Below are positions 5,595-11,663 of a DNA stretch of 12,931 bases, one piece after another; the stretch's first letter is position 1; every line of letters begins with the position of its first letter. The stretch covers positions 1 to 12,931 of the forward strand of contig JAHWLA010000052.1 of NCBI GenBank assembly GCA_019347595.1, in the 5' to 3' direction. The stretch is from Actinomycetota bacterium (GTDB lineage Bacteria > Actinomycetota > Acidimicrobiia > Acidimicrobiales > JAHWLA01). Under the pieces are notes generated by a model that was not told where the DNA came from, searched no databases, and worked only from the letters and a program-made list of their open reading frames with translations. The translations under genes and the position numbers were made by a program.

Positions 5595-6815
5595 ATGGAC
5601 GACCGACCGCGAAATCTCAAGACCATGCTCTCGGAGGCGAAGGACACCTCCGAGCTCATGATCGACCTCGGCTACGCCGCCCTCTACTTCGGTGACAACG
5701 ACATGGCCGAAGAGGTGGGCGCGCTGGAGGAGCGCCTCAACTCGCTCGTCCACGAGATGCGCGCCATCTGCGTGATGGCGGCCCGCTCGCCCCGCGACGC
5801 CGACTCCATGGCCTCGGTGCTCCAGGTGGTGAGCGCCATCGAGCGCATGGGCAACGCGGCGGTCGACATCTCGCGCATCGTGACCCGGCGGCTCGGCATT
5901 CCGCGGGCGCTGGTGGCCGACCTGGCCGGCGCCGAGGAGGTGTCGCACCGGGTGCGGGTGCGAGAGGGCTCCGACATGGCGCACCGGGCGCTCGGCGACC
6001 TGGAGCTGCCCACCGAGGTCGGCATGTCGGTGGTGGCCGTGCGGCGCGAGCGCGACTGGGTCACCGAGGTGTCGGGCGACGACATCGTGCTGCCCGGCGA
6101 CGTGCTCTTCCTCCAGGGGGCGCCCGCGGGCATCCCCGAGCTGCGCCGGTTGGCCGGGGCGCCCGAGTACGAGCCGCCCACGCCCCCCGAGGACGCCGCG
6201 CTGTCCGACCTCGACCGCGCCGTCGACGTGCTGGTGGAGATGAAGAACGTCTCCGAGGTGGCAGTGGGCCTGGCCTACTCGGCCCTGGTCATGCGCGACC
6301 ACGGCCTGGCCGCCGAGGTCAACCACCTGGAGGACCGGCTCGACGACATGAAGGAGCGGCTGGAGGTGTGGGTGCTGCGCTCGGCCTCGGAGCAGCTCGA
6401 CCCCTCGCCGTTGCGGGGGCTGCTCCACCTGGGGCAGGCGGCCGAGGAGATCGGCGACGCCGCCCAGCAGATGGTGTGGCTCATCGAGCAGCGCGAGGAG
6501 CTGCACCCCATCCTGGCCCTGGCGTTGGGCGACGCCGACGAGGTGGTCGTGCGCATGCCCGTGCGGGTCGGGTCGCCGGCCGAGGGGCGCTCGCTGCGCG
6601 CGCTGGCGCTGGAGACCGAGACGGGCTTTTACCTGCTGGCCATCCGGCGGGGCGGGCGCTACGTCTACCGGCCCCGGCTCGACGTGGTGCTGCGGGCCGA
6701 CGACGAGCTCATCGCCACCGGTCCCGACGAGGGGCACCGGCTGCTGGCCGAACTGTGCGGCTACGTGCTGGTGGAGGACGACGAGACGGGCGAGGACGAG
6801 CTCGTCCCCGTCTGA
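5595..6815 (+). CDS. Tandem PhoU-TrkA_C regulatory protein
   Basis: A 406-residue soluble protein with an internal duplication. Each half is a PhoU-like helical bundle followed by a TrkA_C (RCK_C) ligand-binding fold: PhoU about 15-100 and 207-300, TrkA_C about 115-185 and 316-385. The repeats align as 'MLSEAKDTSELMIDLGYAAL' against 'VLVEMKNVSEVAVGLAYSAL', and 'LPGDVLFLQG' against 'RADDELIATG'. Such proteins (COG3273) commonly accompany COG1824 MgtE-like permeases, and TrkA_C domains bind small ligands or ions to gate transport, so it probably controls the permease just upstream. The start ATG at 5595 follows GGAAG at 5581-5585, and the 17-base gap implies one operon. The C-terminus is acidic. 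Direct ligand or partner evidence is absent. Confidence 0.88.
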   Translation: MDDRPRNLKTMLSEAKDTSELMIDLGYAALYFGDNDMAEEVGALEERLNSLVHEMRAICVMAARSPRDADSMASVLQVVSAIERMGNAAVDISRIVTRRLGIPRALVADLAGAEEVSHRVRVREGSDMAHRALGDLELPTEVGMSVVAVRRERDWVTEVSGDDIVLPGDVLFLQGAPAGIPELRRLAGAPEYEPPTPPEDAALSDLDRAVDVLVEMKNVSEVAVGLAYSALVMRDHGLAAEVNHLEDRLDDMKERLEVWVLRSASEQLDPSPLRGLLHLGQAAEEIGDAAQQMVWLIEQREELHPILALALGDADEVVVRMPVRVGSPAEGRSLRALALETETGFYLLAIRRGGRYVYRPRLDVVLRADDELIATGPDEGHRLLAELCGYVLVEDDETGEDELVPV

Positions 6816-6843
6816 CGGCGTAGCGCGGCCGGCCGACCAGAAC

Positions 6844-6858
6844 GGGCGGGCGGGCGGG
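6844..6858 (+). other. Four-tract G-quadruplex motif
   Basis: GGG tracts at 6844-6846, 6848-6850, 6852-6854 and 6856-6858 are separated by single C bases, the tight-loop arrangement known to form very stable quadruplexes. It lies in the gap between the PhoU-TrkA_C stop (6815) and the mini-protein start (6920), on the strand that would appear in mRNA. Confidence 0.6.
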
Positions 6859-6907
6859 TGACACCAATTTCATCCGTTCGGAGGTAGCGGGCGCCGGCCG
6901 TTCCGCG

Positions 6908-6913
6908 TACCGT
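6908..6913 (+). promoter_or_regulatory. -10 candidate giving a leaderless mini-protein/CHAP mRNA
   Basis: TACCGT ends exactly 6 bases before the ATG at 6920, the same spacing as the TACGGT before the ATG at 4009. No Shine-Dalgarno precedes the ATG, in line with leaderless translation. No convincing -35 is visible. Confidence 0.45.
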
Positions 6914-6919
6914 CCCGGT

Positions 6920-7042
6920 ATGACCGACTTGCCGCCCGAGACAGAGAACCTCGACCTCGACGGGGAGCCGGACGCCACCGACAACGCGGCGTTCGAGGAG
7001 GACGGCGGGCCCGAGGGCGACGTCGAGGAGGCGACCTTCTGA
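6920..7042 (+). CDS. 40-residue highly acidic mini-protein
   Basis: A complete short frame, ATG to TGA, encoding 40 residues. It begins 'MTDLPPETENLDLDGEPD' and ends 'GDVEEATF'. Fifteen residues are Asp or Glu, and there is no Lys, Arg, His or Cys, giving a net charge near -15. Support that it is real: a TACCGT -10 with leaderless spacing, a stop that overlaps the next gene's ATG in TGATG, and a strong ribosome site for that next gene embedded in its last codons. It has no recognisable family. It could be a translational-coupling leader, an acidic partner or inhibitor of the CHAP protein, or a peptide substrate; none of these is shown by the sequence alone. Confidence 0.65.
   Translation: MTDLPPETENLDLDGEPDATDNAAFEEDGGPEGDVEEATF
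7025..7031 (+). promoter_or_regulatory. Ribosome binding site of the CHAP gene inside the mini-protein gene
   Basis: GAGGAGG lies 10 bases before the ATG at 7042. It is a near-perfect Shine-Dalgarno located within codons of the upstream mini-protein and fixes the CHAP start at 7042. Confidence 0.7.
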
Positions 7043-7884
7043 TGGCCACTGCAGCCGACACCCTGGCCCGAGCCGCCACACACCTCGGCTACACAGAGGG
7101 GCCCAAGAACAACGAGACGCCGTTCGGGGCGTGGGCCGGCTGCCAGTTCCAGCCCTGGTGCCACGCCTTCCTCAGCAAGATCCTCGACGAGATGGGGGAG
7201 GGGATCGGCAAGATCGCCTACTGCCCCACGGGGGTCAACCACTTCAAGAAGGCGGGCCGGCTGTTCGCCGAGCCCAAGCCGGGCGACGTGTTCTACCTCT
7301 ACTTCCCGTCGAAGAAGCGCTATGCGCACACCGGCTTCGTGAAGACCGTCGACGGCGACTGGATCGTGACGGTGGAGGGCAACAGCAACGCCGCCGGGTC
7401 GCGCACGGGCGGTTCCGTCGTGTCGCTGCGCCGGAAGTGGCGGGGCACGCGGACGGTGTTCGGCCGGCCGGAGTACGACGCCGCCGCCGTGCCGTTCGCC
7501 GTCGGCCCCGTCGACCTGCGCGCCATCGTGGCCGAGCAGTACCCCGACGGCGGCGGTGCCGTGCTCATCGCCGACAACGGCGACACCTATGCGTTCTTCG
7601 GAGCGCAGCAGCCGCCGCCCCAGCCCGGCCTGCGTCAGCACGACCCGGTGAAGCTGGCTCCCATCGTCGACGCCAAGGACGCGCCGGACGAGCGCGGCGG
7701 CTGGCTGCTCGGGATCGACGGGGGGGTGTACGCCTTCGGCGCCCGCAATGCCGGGTGCCCCCACGGCCAGCCGTACTGGAGTGCCGGGCAGCAGCGCCAG
7801 GCGGCCCGCCTGGAGGTCCCCGGCGACAACGGAGCGGCGTACACGGTGGTCGCCACGTCGGGGGAGCGCTACACCTACCCCTGA
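7042..7884 (+). CDS. CHAP-domain amidase/peptidase-like protein with DGGVYAFG repeats
   Basis: A 280-residue protein. Residues 1-145 look like a CHAP (NlpC/P60-type) cysteine hydrolase: 'FQPWCHAFLSKILDEMG' gives Cys40, 'GDVFYLYF' and 'YAHTGFVK' give His96, and 'VTVEGNSN' gives Glu112. CHAP enzymes cut peptidoglycan peptides or gamma-glutamyl bonds. Unusually, there is no signal peptide or membrane segment. Residues about 170-280 hold three weak repeats, 'AVLIADNGDTYAFFGA', 'GWLLGIDGGVYAFGA' and 'YTVVATSGERYTYP', of the 'DGGxxAFG' type common in actinobacterial extracellular proteins. The start overlaps the mini-protein stop by one base. It may be a phage-like endolysin needing a holin, a cytoplasmic peptidase, or a protein exported without a classical signal. 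Confidence 0.8.
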   Translation: MATAADTLARAATHLGYTEGPKNNETPFGAWAGCQFQPWCHAFLSKILDEMGEGIGKIAYCPTGVNHFKKAGRLFAEPKPGDVFYLYFPSKKRYAHTGFVKTVDGDWIVTVEGNSNAAGSRTGGSVVSLRRKWRGTRTVFGRPEYDAAAVPFAVGPVDLRAIVAEQYPDGGGAVLIADNGDTYAFFGAQQPPPQPGLRQHDPVKLAPIVDAKDAPDERGGWLLGIDGGVYAFGARNAGCPHGQPYWSAGQQRQAARLEVPGDNGAAYTVVATSGERYTYP

Positions 7885-7899
7885 GCCCGACGAGGTTGC

Positions 7900-7918
7900 C
7901 GCGCCGAGGGGTGGCGCG
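7900..7918 (+). terminator. Weak stem-loop after the CHAP gene
   Basis: CGCGCC (7900-7905) and GGCGCG (7913-7918) form a 6-bp all-GC stem with the loop GAGGGGT, 15 bases after the CHAP stop. No T-run follows, so intrinsic termination is uncertain. Confidence 0.3.
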
Positions 7919-7959
7919 TCGACACCTCCCGCCACCCGAGAAGCGGCGGCGCTCGTAGA

Positions 7960-7965
7960 TAGGCT
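7960..7965 (+). promoter_or_regulatory. -10 candidate for the NPCBM gene pair
   Basis: TAGGCT in the 111-base gap after the CHAP gene, about 30 bases before the lipoprotein start. TAGATA at 7956-7961 overlaps it. A -35 is not evident. Confidence 0.3.
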
Positions 7966-7979
7966 GCGGGTGATCGGAC

Positions 7980-7985
7980 GGAGGG
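7980..7985 (+). promoter_or_regulatory. Ribosome binding site deciding the lipoprotein start
   Basis: GGAGGG within a longer G-run lies 10 bases before GTG at 7996 but only 1 base before the earlier in-frame GTG at 7987, so 7996 is the better start. Confidence 0.6.
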
Positions 7986-7995
7986 GGTGGGTGTC

Positions 7996-8520
7996 GTGCG
8001 ACGGACGGTCGTGGCGGCGGTCGTGTCGGCGTGGTTCGGCGTGGCGTGCAGCATGGGCGGCACCACGAACTCCGGCGGCGACGACGGCGTTGTTCCCACC
8101 ACCACGACGGCGCCCGCCTCGCCGGAAGTGAGCGTCGACCGCGACATGGTGGCCGAGACGCGCAACACGCGCACGACCGTCGAGGAAGCCTCCATCAACG
8201 GGACCACGTACCCGACGGCGTTGGTGATGGCGCCGCTGCGCTACGCCGTCGACCGCGACTGGCGGGTCGAGCTCGACGCCGGGCGCGACTACCGGCGCTT
8301 CCGGGGCGACCTCGGCATCCCGGACGACCAGTCGTCGTCCACCGCCTACCGCGTCGACATCGTCCTCGACAACGGCCCGCCTGTGCTGTCGGTGGAGGTG
8401 CGCTTCGGCGAGACCAAGACAATCGACCTCGAGGTCACCAACGTCCTGCGCCTAGGGATCGTCCTGTCGCCCGGCTCGTTCGGCGCCATCGCCGTCGGCA
8501 ACCCCCGCTTGGTCCGGTGA
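7996..8520 (+). CDS. Putative lipoprotein with NPCBM-like domain
   Basis: A 174-residue protein from GTG at 7996. The N-terminus 'MRRTVVAAVVSAWFGVAC' is a basic start, a hydrophobic stretch and Cys18; the lipobox is weak, as Gly is at -3, so lipidation is likely but not certain. A Thr-rich linker (about 24-45) precedes a beta-rich domain at about 70-174: 'ALVMAPLRYAVDRDWRVELD', 'GRDYRRFRGDLGIPDDQ', 'AYRVDIVLDNGPPVLSVEVR', ending 'AIAVGNPRLVR'. This layout resembles NPCBM/NEW2 domains, suggested carbohydrate-binding modules. It is probably attached outside the membrane, bound to a wall or capsule sugar. The next gene overlaps by GTGA and carries a similar domain, so the two are a coupled paralogous pair. 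A non-lipid signal peptide is the alternative. Confidence 0.7.
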   Translation: MRRTVVAAVVSAWFGVACSMGGTTNSGGDDGVVPTTTTAPASPEVSVDRDMVAETRNTRTTVEEASINGTTYPTALVMAPLRYAVDRDWRVELDAGRDYRRFRGDLGIPDDQSSSTAYRVDIVLDNGPPVLSVEVRFGETKTIDLEVTNVLRLGIVLSPGSFGAIAVGNPRLVR

Positions 8521-9158
8521 GCGAGGAACGGACGGCGACCGATGACCCCAGGCCGCCGCTGTGGCGCTGGCAGCACGTCATCGCCGCCGTCGGCGCGGCG
8601 GCCGCCGTCATCGGGACGTTCGCCGTCCTCGCCGACGAGGGCGGCGGCCGCACGGTGGGCGGGACGCCGCCGACCGCGGCACCACCGTCTGCCCGCGACT
8701 CCGCCCCCGCGGCGGAAGCCCGTCTGGGCGTCGACGTGCCGGCCGACACCACAGCGCACTGCCGGGCGCCGGGTACCGCCACCGGTTCGGCGTGGCAGTT
8801 CGGTGTCGTCCGCATCGACGGCCGCGCCGTTGGCCCGTCGTACCACTGCAACCTGTTCGCGGGCGCCGAGGGGAGTCTCGACTTCCTTCTCGGCCGCTCG
8901 TACCGCGAGCTACGCGCCACCATCGGCTTCGCCGACGACAGCGGCGCACTCGACCACCGGGCCCGCTTCGAGGTGATCGCCGAGGGCGAGCTCTACGTCG
9001 CCGAGCCGCGCGTGCTGCGGGTCGGGCAGACGGCGGAGCTGGTGGTAGACGTGCGGGGGCGGTCGCGGCTGCGCCTGCGCGTCGTCGAACAGGGGCGGTC
9101 CGGTGGCAGCGGCGGGTTCTCCAAGCCGGTGTGGGCCGACGCCGTGCTGGTGCGCTGA
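8517..9158 (+). CDS. Membrane-anchored NPCBM-like domain protein
   Basis: A 213-residue protein from GTG at 8517, overlapping the upstream stop in GTGA. A short charged cytosolic tail (1-19) is followed by one hydrophobic segment (about 20-39, 'HVIAAVGAAAAVIGTFAVLA'), then a Gly/Pro/Ala-rich linker and an outside domain. The domain (about 105-213) reads like NPCBM: 'FLLGRSYRELRATIGFADDS', 'RARFEVIAEGELYVAEPRVL', 'VVDVRGRSRLRLRVVEQG' and the family-typical end 'PVWADAVLVR'. Cys82 and Cys111 are the only cysteines after the anchor and could pair. No Shine-Dalgarno is seen, so translation probably depends on the upstream gene. Likely role: an envelope glycan-binding partner of the preceding lipoprotein. 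Confidence 0.75.
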   Translation: MSEERTATDDPRPPLWRWQHVIAAVGAAAAVIGTFAVLADEGGGRTVGGTPPTAAPPSARDSAPAAEARLGVDVPADTTAHCRAPGTATGSAWQFGVVRIDGRAVGPSYHCNLFAGAEGSLDFLLGRSYRELRATIGFADDSGALDHRARFEVIAEGELYVAEPRVLRVGQTAELVVDVRGRSRLRLRVVEQGRSGGSGGFSKPVWADAVLVR

Positions 9159-9190
9159 CGCACGGGGACGCCGAGGGCGTGCCGGCGTCA
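9156..9190. terminator. Possible bidirectional stem-loop between convergent genes
   Basis: TGACGC (9156-9161) and GCGTCA (9185-9190) are perfectly complementary and contain the stops of both convergent genes. Inside, ACGCC (9168-9172) pairs with GGCGT (9176-9180) around GAG. There is no T-run, but the symmetry suits a two-way transcription boundary. Confidence 0.4.
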
Positions 9191-10090
9191 GCGGGTGGCC
9201 GTGCGGTTGCGGCCTTGGTCCTTGGCGTCGTACATCGCCGCGTCGGCGCGGTTGACCAAGGCGTGTACGTCGTCGACCACGCCCGACGTGTAGCCGATGC
9301 TCACCGTCACCTCGATGTCGCGGTCGGCCAGCCGCACCGGGGCGTCGGCCACCGATCGGCGGATGCGCTCGGCCACCGTGCCCGCGCCGTCGATGTCGGT
9401 CTGGGGCAGCAGGGCCAGGAACTCCTCGCCGCCCCACCGCCCGGCCACGTCGTCGGCTCGCATGATGCGGCGCAGACGGCGCGCCACCTCGCAGAGCACC
9501 TCGTCGCCCGCCGCGTGCCCGAGCGTGTCGTTCACCGACTTGAAGTCGTCGACGTCGATCACGAGCACGGCGAGCGGCTGCATGCGGCGACGCGACCCGA
9601 CCGCCGTGGCTCGCAGGTGCTCGTCGAGGTGGCGCCGGTTGTAGAGCCCGGTCAGCGGATCGAGACGGGCCATGAGGTGCATCTCCTCGGCCCGCCGGTG
9701 GAGCTCGTCGTGCAGCGCCTTCACCCGCGCCGCCGCGCTGACGCGAGCCAGCAGCTCGGCGCTCTCGAACGGCTTGCACAGGTAGTCGTGGGCGCCCAGC
9801 TCGAGGGCGGCCACCAAGTCGTCGGTGTCGCGCCGGCCGGTCAGGAACACGACCGGCGTGTCGGCCATGCGGGAATCGGCCTTCAGGGCCTTGAGCACGG
9901 CGCGCCCGTCGAGCCTGGGCATCTCGATGTCGAGGAGGATCACCGTGGGCGCGATCTCCCGCGCCATGCGCAGCGCCTGGTCGCCGTCGTCGGCCTCCGC
10001 CACGCGGAAGCCGTTGTCCTCCAACTGCCGGCGCAGCACGGCGCGCAGGACGGCCGAGTCCTCGGCCACCAGGATCAACGGGCTGGTCAC
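9188..10090 (-). CDS. Receiver-GGDEF diguanylate cyclase (WspR/PleD-like)
   Basis: A 300-residue response regulator that makes c-di-GMP from two GTP. The receiver (1-125) has the acidic pocket 'AEDSAVLRAVL' (E10, D11), phospho-acceptor Asp54 in 'ILLDIEMPRLDG', Thr84 and Lys106 ('YLCKPF'). A short helix leads to the GGDEF domain (about 138-300): 'LDPLTGLYNRR', 'VIDVDDFKSVNDTLGH', the intact active site 'RWGGEEF' (GGEEF 220-224) and, five residues before it, the inhibitory site R211-A-D-D214. It should therefore be active and feedback-inhibited. It is the last gene of the chemosensory operon, and its GTG start overlaps the CheW stop by GTGA, making it the likely output of the array kinase. WspR has the same domain order. 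Confidence 0.95.
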   Translation of the reverse strand: MTSPLILVAEDSAVLRAVLRRQLEDNGFRVAEADDGDQALRMAREIAPTVILLDIEMPRLDGRAVLKALKADSRMADTPVVFLTGRRDTDDLVAALELGAHDYLCKPFESAELLARVSAAARVKALHDELHRRAEEMHLMARLDPLTGLYNRRHLDEHLRATAVGSRRRMQPLAVLVIDVDDFKSVNDTLGHAAGDEVLCEVARRLRRIMRADDVAGRWGGEEFLALLPQTDIDGAGTVAERIRRSVADAPVRLADRDIEVTVSIGYTSGVVDDVHALVNRADAAMYDAKDQGRNRTATR

Positions 10091-10470
10091 CGGGCGACGG
10101 TCCGGGCCAGGGCGTCGACGTCGGCGACCAGCAGCAGCTCGTCGCGCTCGTGCACGACACCGGCCAGCAGCGGGTGGTCCTGGCCGCTCGGCGCCGGGTC
10201 GATGCGGGGCACCGCCTCGACGCCCAGCACCTCCTCGGCCACCACGCCGAACACCCGACCGTCCGCCTCCACCACCAGGACGTGGCGCCCGCCTGCGCCC
10301 AGCACGTCGAGCACCGGCACCGTTTCGTCGCCGTGCCGCAGCATCCCGGCAACCCCGGCCCCGGGCGACGGCAGCGGCACCACGCCGTCGGCGGAGCGCA
10401 CCTCGCGGGCGTGCTCGACGGGCACGGCATACGTCCCGCTCCCGGTTCGGAATCGGACCACCTTCGTCAC
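10087..10470 (-). CDS. cheW: CheW-like coupling protein
   Basis: A 127-residue CheW-domain protein from GTG at 10470, which overlaps the CheR stop by GTGA; GGAG seven bases upstream supports this start. It begins 'VTKVVRFRTGSGTYAVPVEH', keeps the paired CheW SH3-like subdomains ('VVPLPSPGAGVAGMLRHGDE', 'TVPVLDVLG', 'HVLVVEADGRVFGVVAEEVL') and ends 'LLLVADVDALART'. CheW links chemoreceptors to the CheA kinase in the array. It is somewhat shorter than the usual 140-170 residues but looks complete. It is the only CheW in the window; Wsp systems have two (WspB and WspD), so a second may lie beyond the right edge. Confidence 0.88.
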   Translation of the reverse strand: MTKVVRFRTGSGTYAVPVEHAREVRSADGVVPLPSPGAGVAGMLRHGDETVPVLDVLGAGGRHVLVVEADGRVFGVVAEEVLGVEAVPRIDPAPSGQDHPLLAGVVHERDELLLVADVDALARTVAR

Positions 10471-11663
10471 CCCCGGGCTCCGAGCTTGGTGTCGAGCAGC
10501 GCTACGAGCTCGTCGAACCGGTAACCCTCGAGTGCTGCTTCCACCGCCGCGGTGTCGCACCGGTCGACCGCGCCCCGGGCGGCGGCGTAGGCGCGCCGGG
10601 CCGCCACCGGGTGGCCCGCCGCTTCCAGGGTGAGCCCCAGGTGGAGGTGGGCAACGGGATGGTCGGGTTCGAGGTAGGCCACTTTGCGGAACGCAGTCAC
10701 GGCCGCTTCGTAGTCGCCCGCGGCCATTGCTGTCTCGCCCAGCGCCATGAGTTCGGCCGGGTCGGGCAACGATGTCGTCGTCGTCGGCCGCCGCGGCGGC
10801 GGCGGCGTCGGCCCGGGCATGGAGCCCCGGGCGGGGGGCGGCGCGGGTGCGGGCGCGGGCCGAGCGGCGGCCGGGGGTGCGGGCGCGCCGGCGGGGCGGT
10901 AGACGAAGGCGTTCCCCAATCGCACCAGCTTGAAGGCTCCGGTGACCTGCCAGAGCGATTCCGAGTAGCCGAGGAACAAGTAACCGGCGGGAGGCATCCA
11001 CCGGGCCAGCCGCTCCAGGAAGTCGACGGCGTCCGGCGAGCGGAAGTAGATGAGGACGTTGCGGCAGAACACGATGTGGGAGCTCCCGGGCTCGCCGGGC
11101 AGGGCGTCGCCCACCAGGTTGAGGCGGCTGGTGGCCACCCGGTCGCACAGCGCCGTCGACACCACCCAGTCGTCGCCGTCGCGGACGAAGAACCGCTCGC
11201 GCCGGGCGGCGTCGACGCCGCGCAACTCCTTGTCCCGGTAGCGCGCCGCCCGCGTCCGCTCCAGTGCGCGCCTCGACACGTCGGTGGCCAGCACGCGCCA
11301 GTCGGCCACCGGCGATTCGGCCAGGACCATGGCGAGCGTGTAGGCCTCCTGCCCGTTGGCGCATCCCGCGCTCCACGCCATGACCGGCCCCCGCAGTGTG
11401 GGCAGCACATGCGTCGCCAGCGCTTCGAACTGGCCGGGGTCGCGGAAGAACGAGGTCTCCTGCACGGTGACCCGGTCGAGCAGCTCCTGCAGGGCGTGGG
11501 GGTCGTGCTCCAGCGACTCCACGAACTCGCCCACGTCGCGGCGGCAGGCGTCGGCCGCTTCCCGCACGCTGCGTGCCAGCCGGTGCTGGGTGGCGGGGTC
11601 GAGCCGCAGGCCGACGCGACGCCCGAGCACGCGGGCGGCGGAGGCGAGGATGCGGTCGGTCAC
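10467..11663 (-). CDS. cheR: CheR methyltransferase with C-terminal TPR (WspC-like)
   Basis: A 398-residue chemoreceptor glutamate methyltransferase that uses S-adenosylmethionine. The N-terminal CheR helical domain ends in 'VTVQETSFFRDPGQF' (65-79). The SAM-binding fold has 'AWSAGCANGQEAYTLAM' (96-112), 'ATDVS' (126-130) and 'FCRNVLIYF' (199-207). A Pro/Ala-rich linker (about 257-300) leads to about two TPR helices pairs (about 302-365: 'LMALGETAMAAGDYEAAVTA', 'PVAHLHLGLTLEAAG'). CheR proteins with C-terminal TPRs are typical of alternative, non-flagellar chemosensory systems such as Wsp. The GTG start at 11663 follows GGAGG (11676-11672) by 8 bases and overlaps the CheB stop by GTGA. Confidence 0.94.
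   Translation of the reverse strand: MTDRILASAARVLGRRVGLRLDPATQHRLARSVREAADACRRDVGEFVESLEHDPHALQELLDRVTVQETSFFRDPGQFEALATHVLPTLRGPVMAWSAGCANGQEAYTLAMVLAESPVADWRVLATDVSRRALERTRAARYRDKELRGVDAARRERFFVRDGDDWVVSTALCDRVATSRLNLVGDALPGEPGSSHIVFCRNVLIYFRSPDAVDFLERLARWMPPAGYLFLGYSESLWQVTGAFKLVRLGNAFVYRPAGAPAPPAAARPAPAPAPPPARGSMPGPTPPPPRRPTTTTSLPDPAELMALGETAMAAGDYEAAVTAFRKVAYLEPDHPVAHLHLGLTLEAAGHPVAARRAYAAARGAVDRCDTAAVEAALEGYRFDELVALLDTKLGARG

Noticed and set aside
5460..6737. Minus-strand open frame of about 425 codons
   Set aside because: It is antisense to the PhoU-TrkA_C gene, and its His/Gln/Arg-rich product has no domain.
6816..6919. Riboswitch or intrinsic terminator in the gap after the PhoU-TrkA_C gene
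   Set aside because: CGGCCGGCCG is self-complementary but leaves no loop, and no T-run or known aptamer pattern was seen; only the G-tract motif stood out.
10800..10905. Simple repeat or mobile-element scar in the GC-rich CCG/GGC run
   Set aside because: It is in frame and codes for the Pro/Ala linker between the CheR methyltransferase and TPR parts.
10087..11376. CheW frame extended upstream to about 429 residues
   Set aside because: The extra N-terminal part is the CheR gene read in another frame. The GTG at 10470 with GGAG upstream and a GTGA overlap is the real start.
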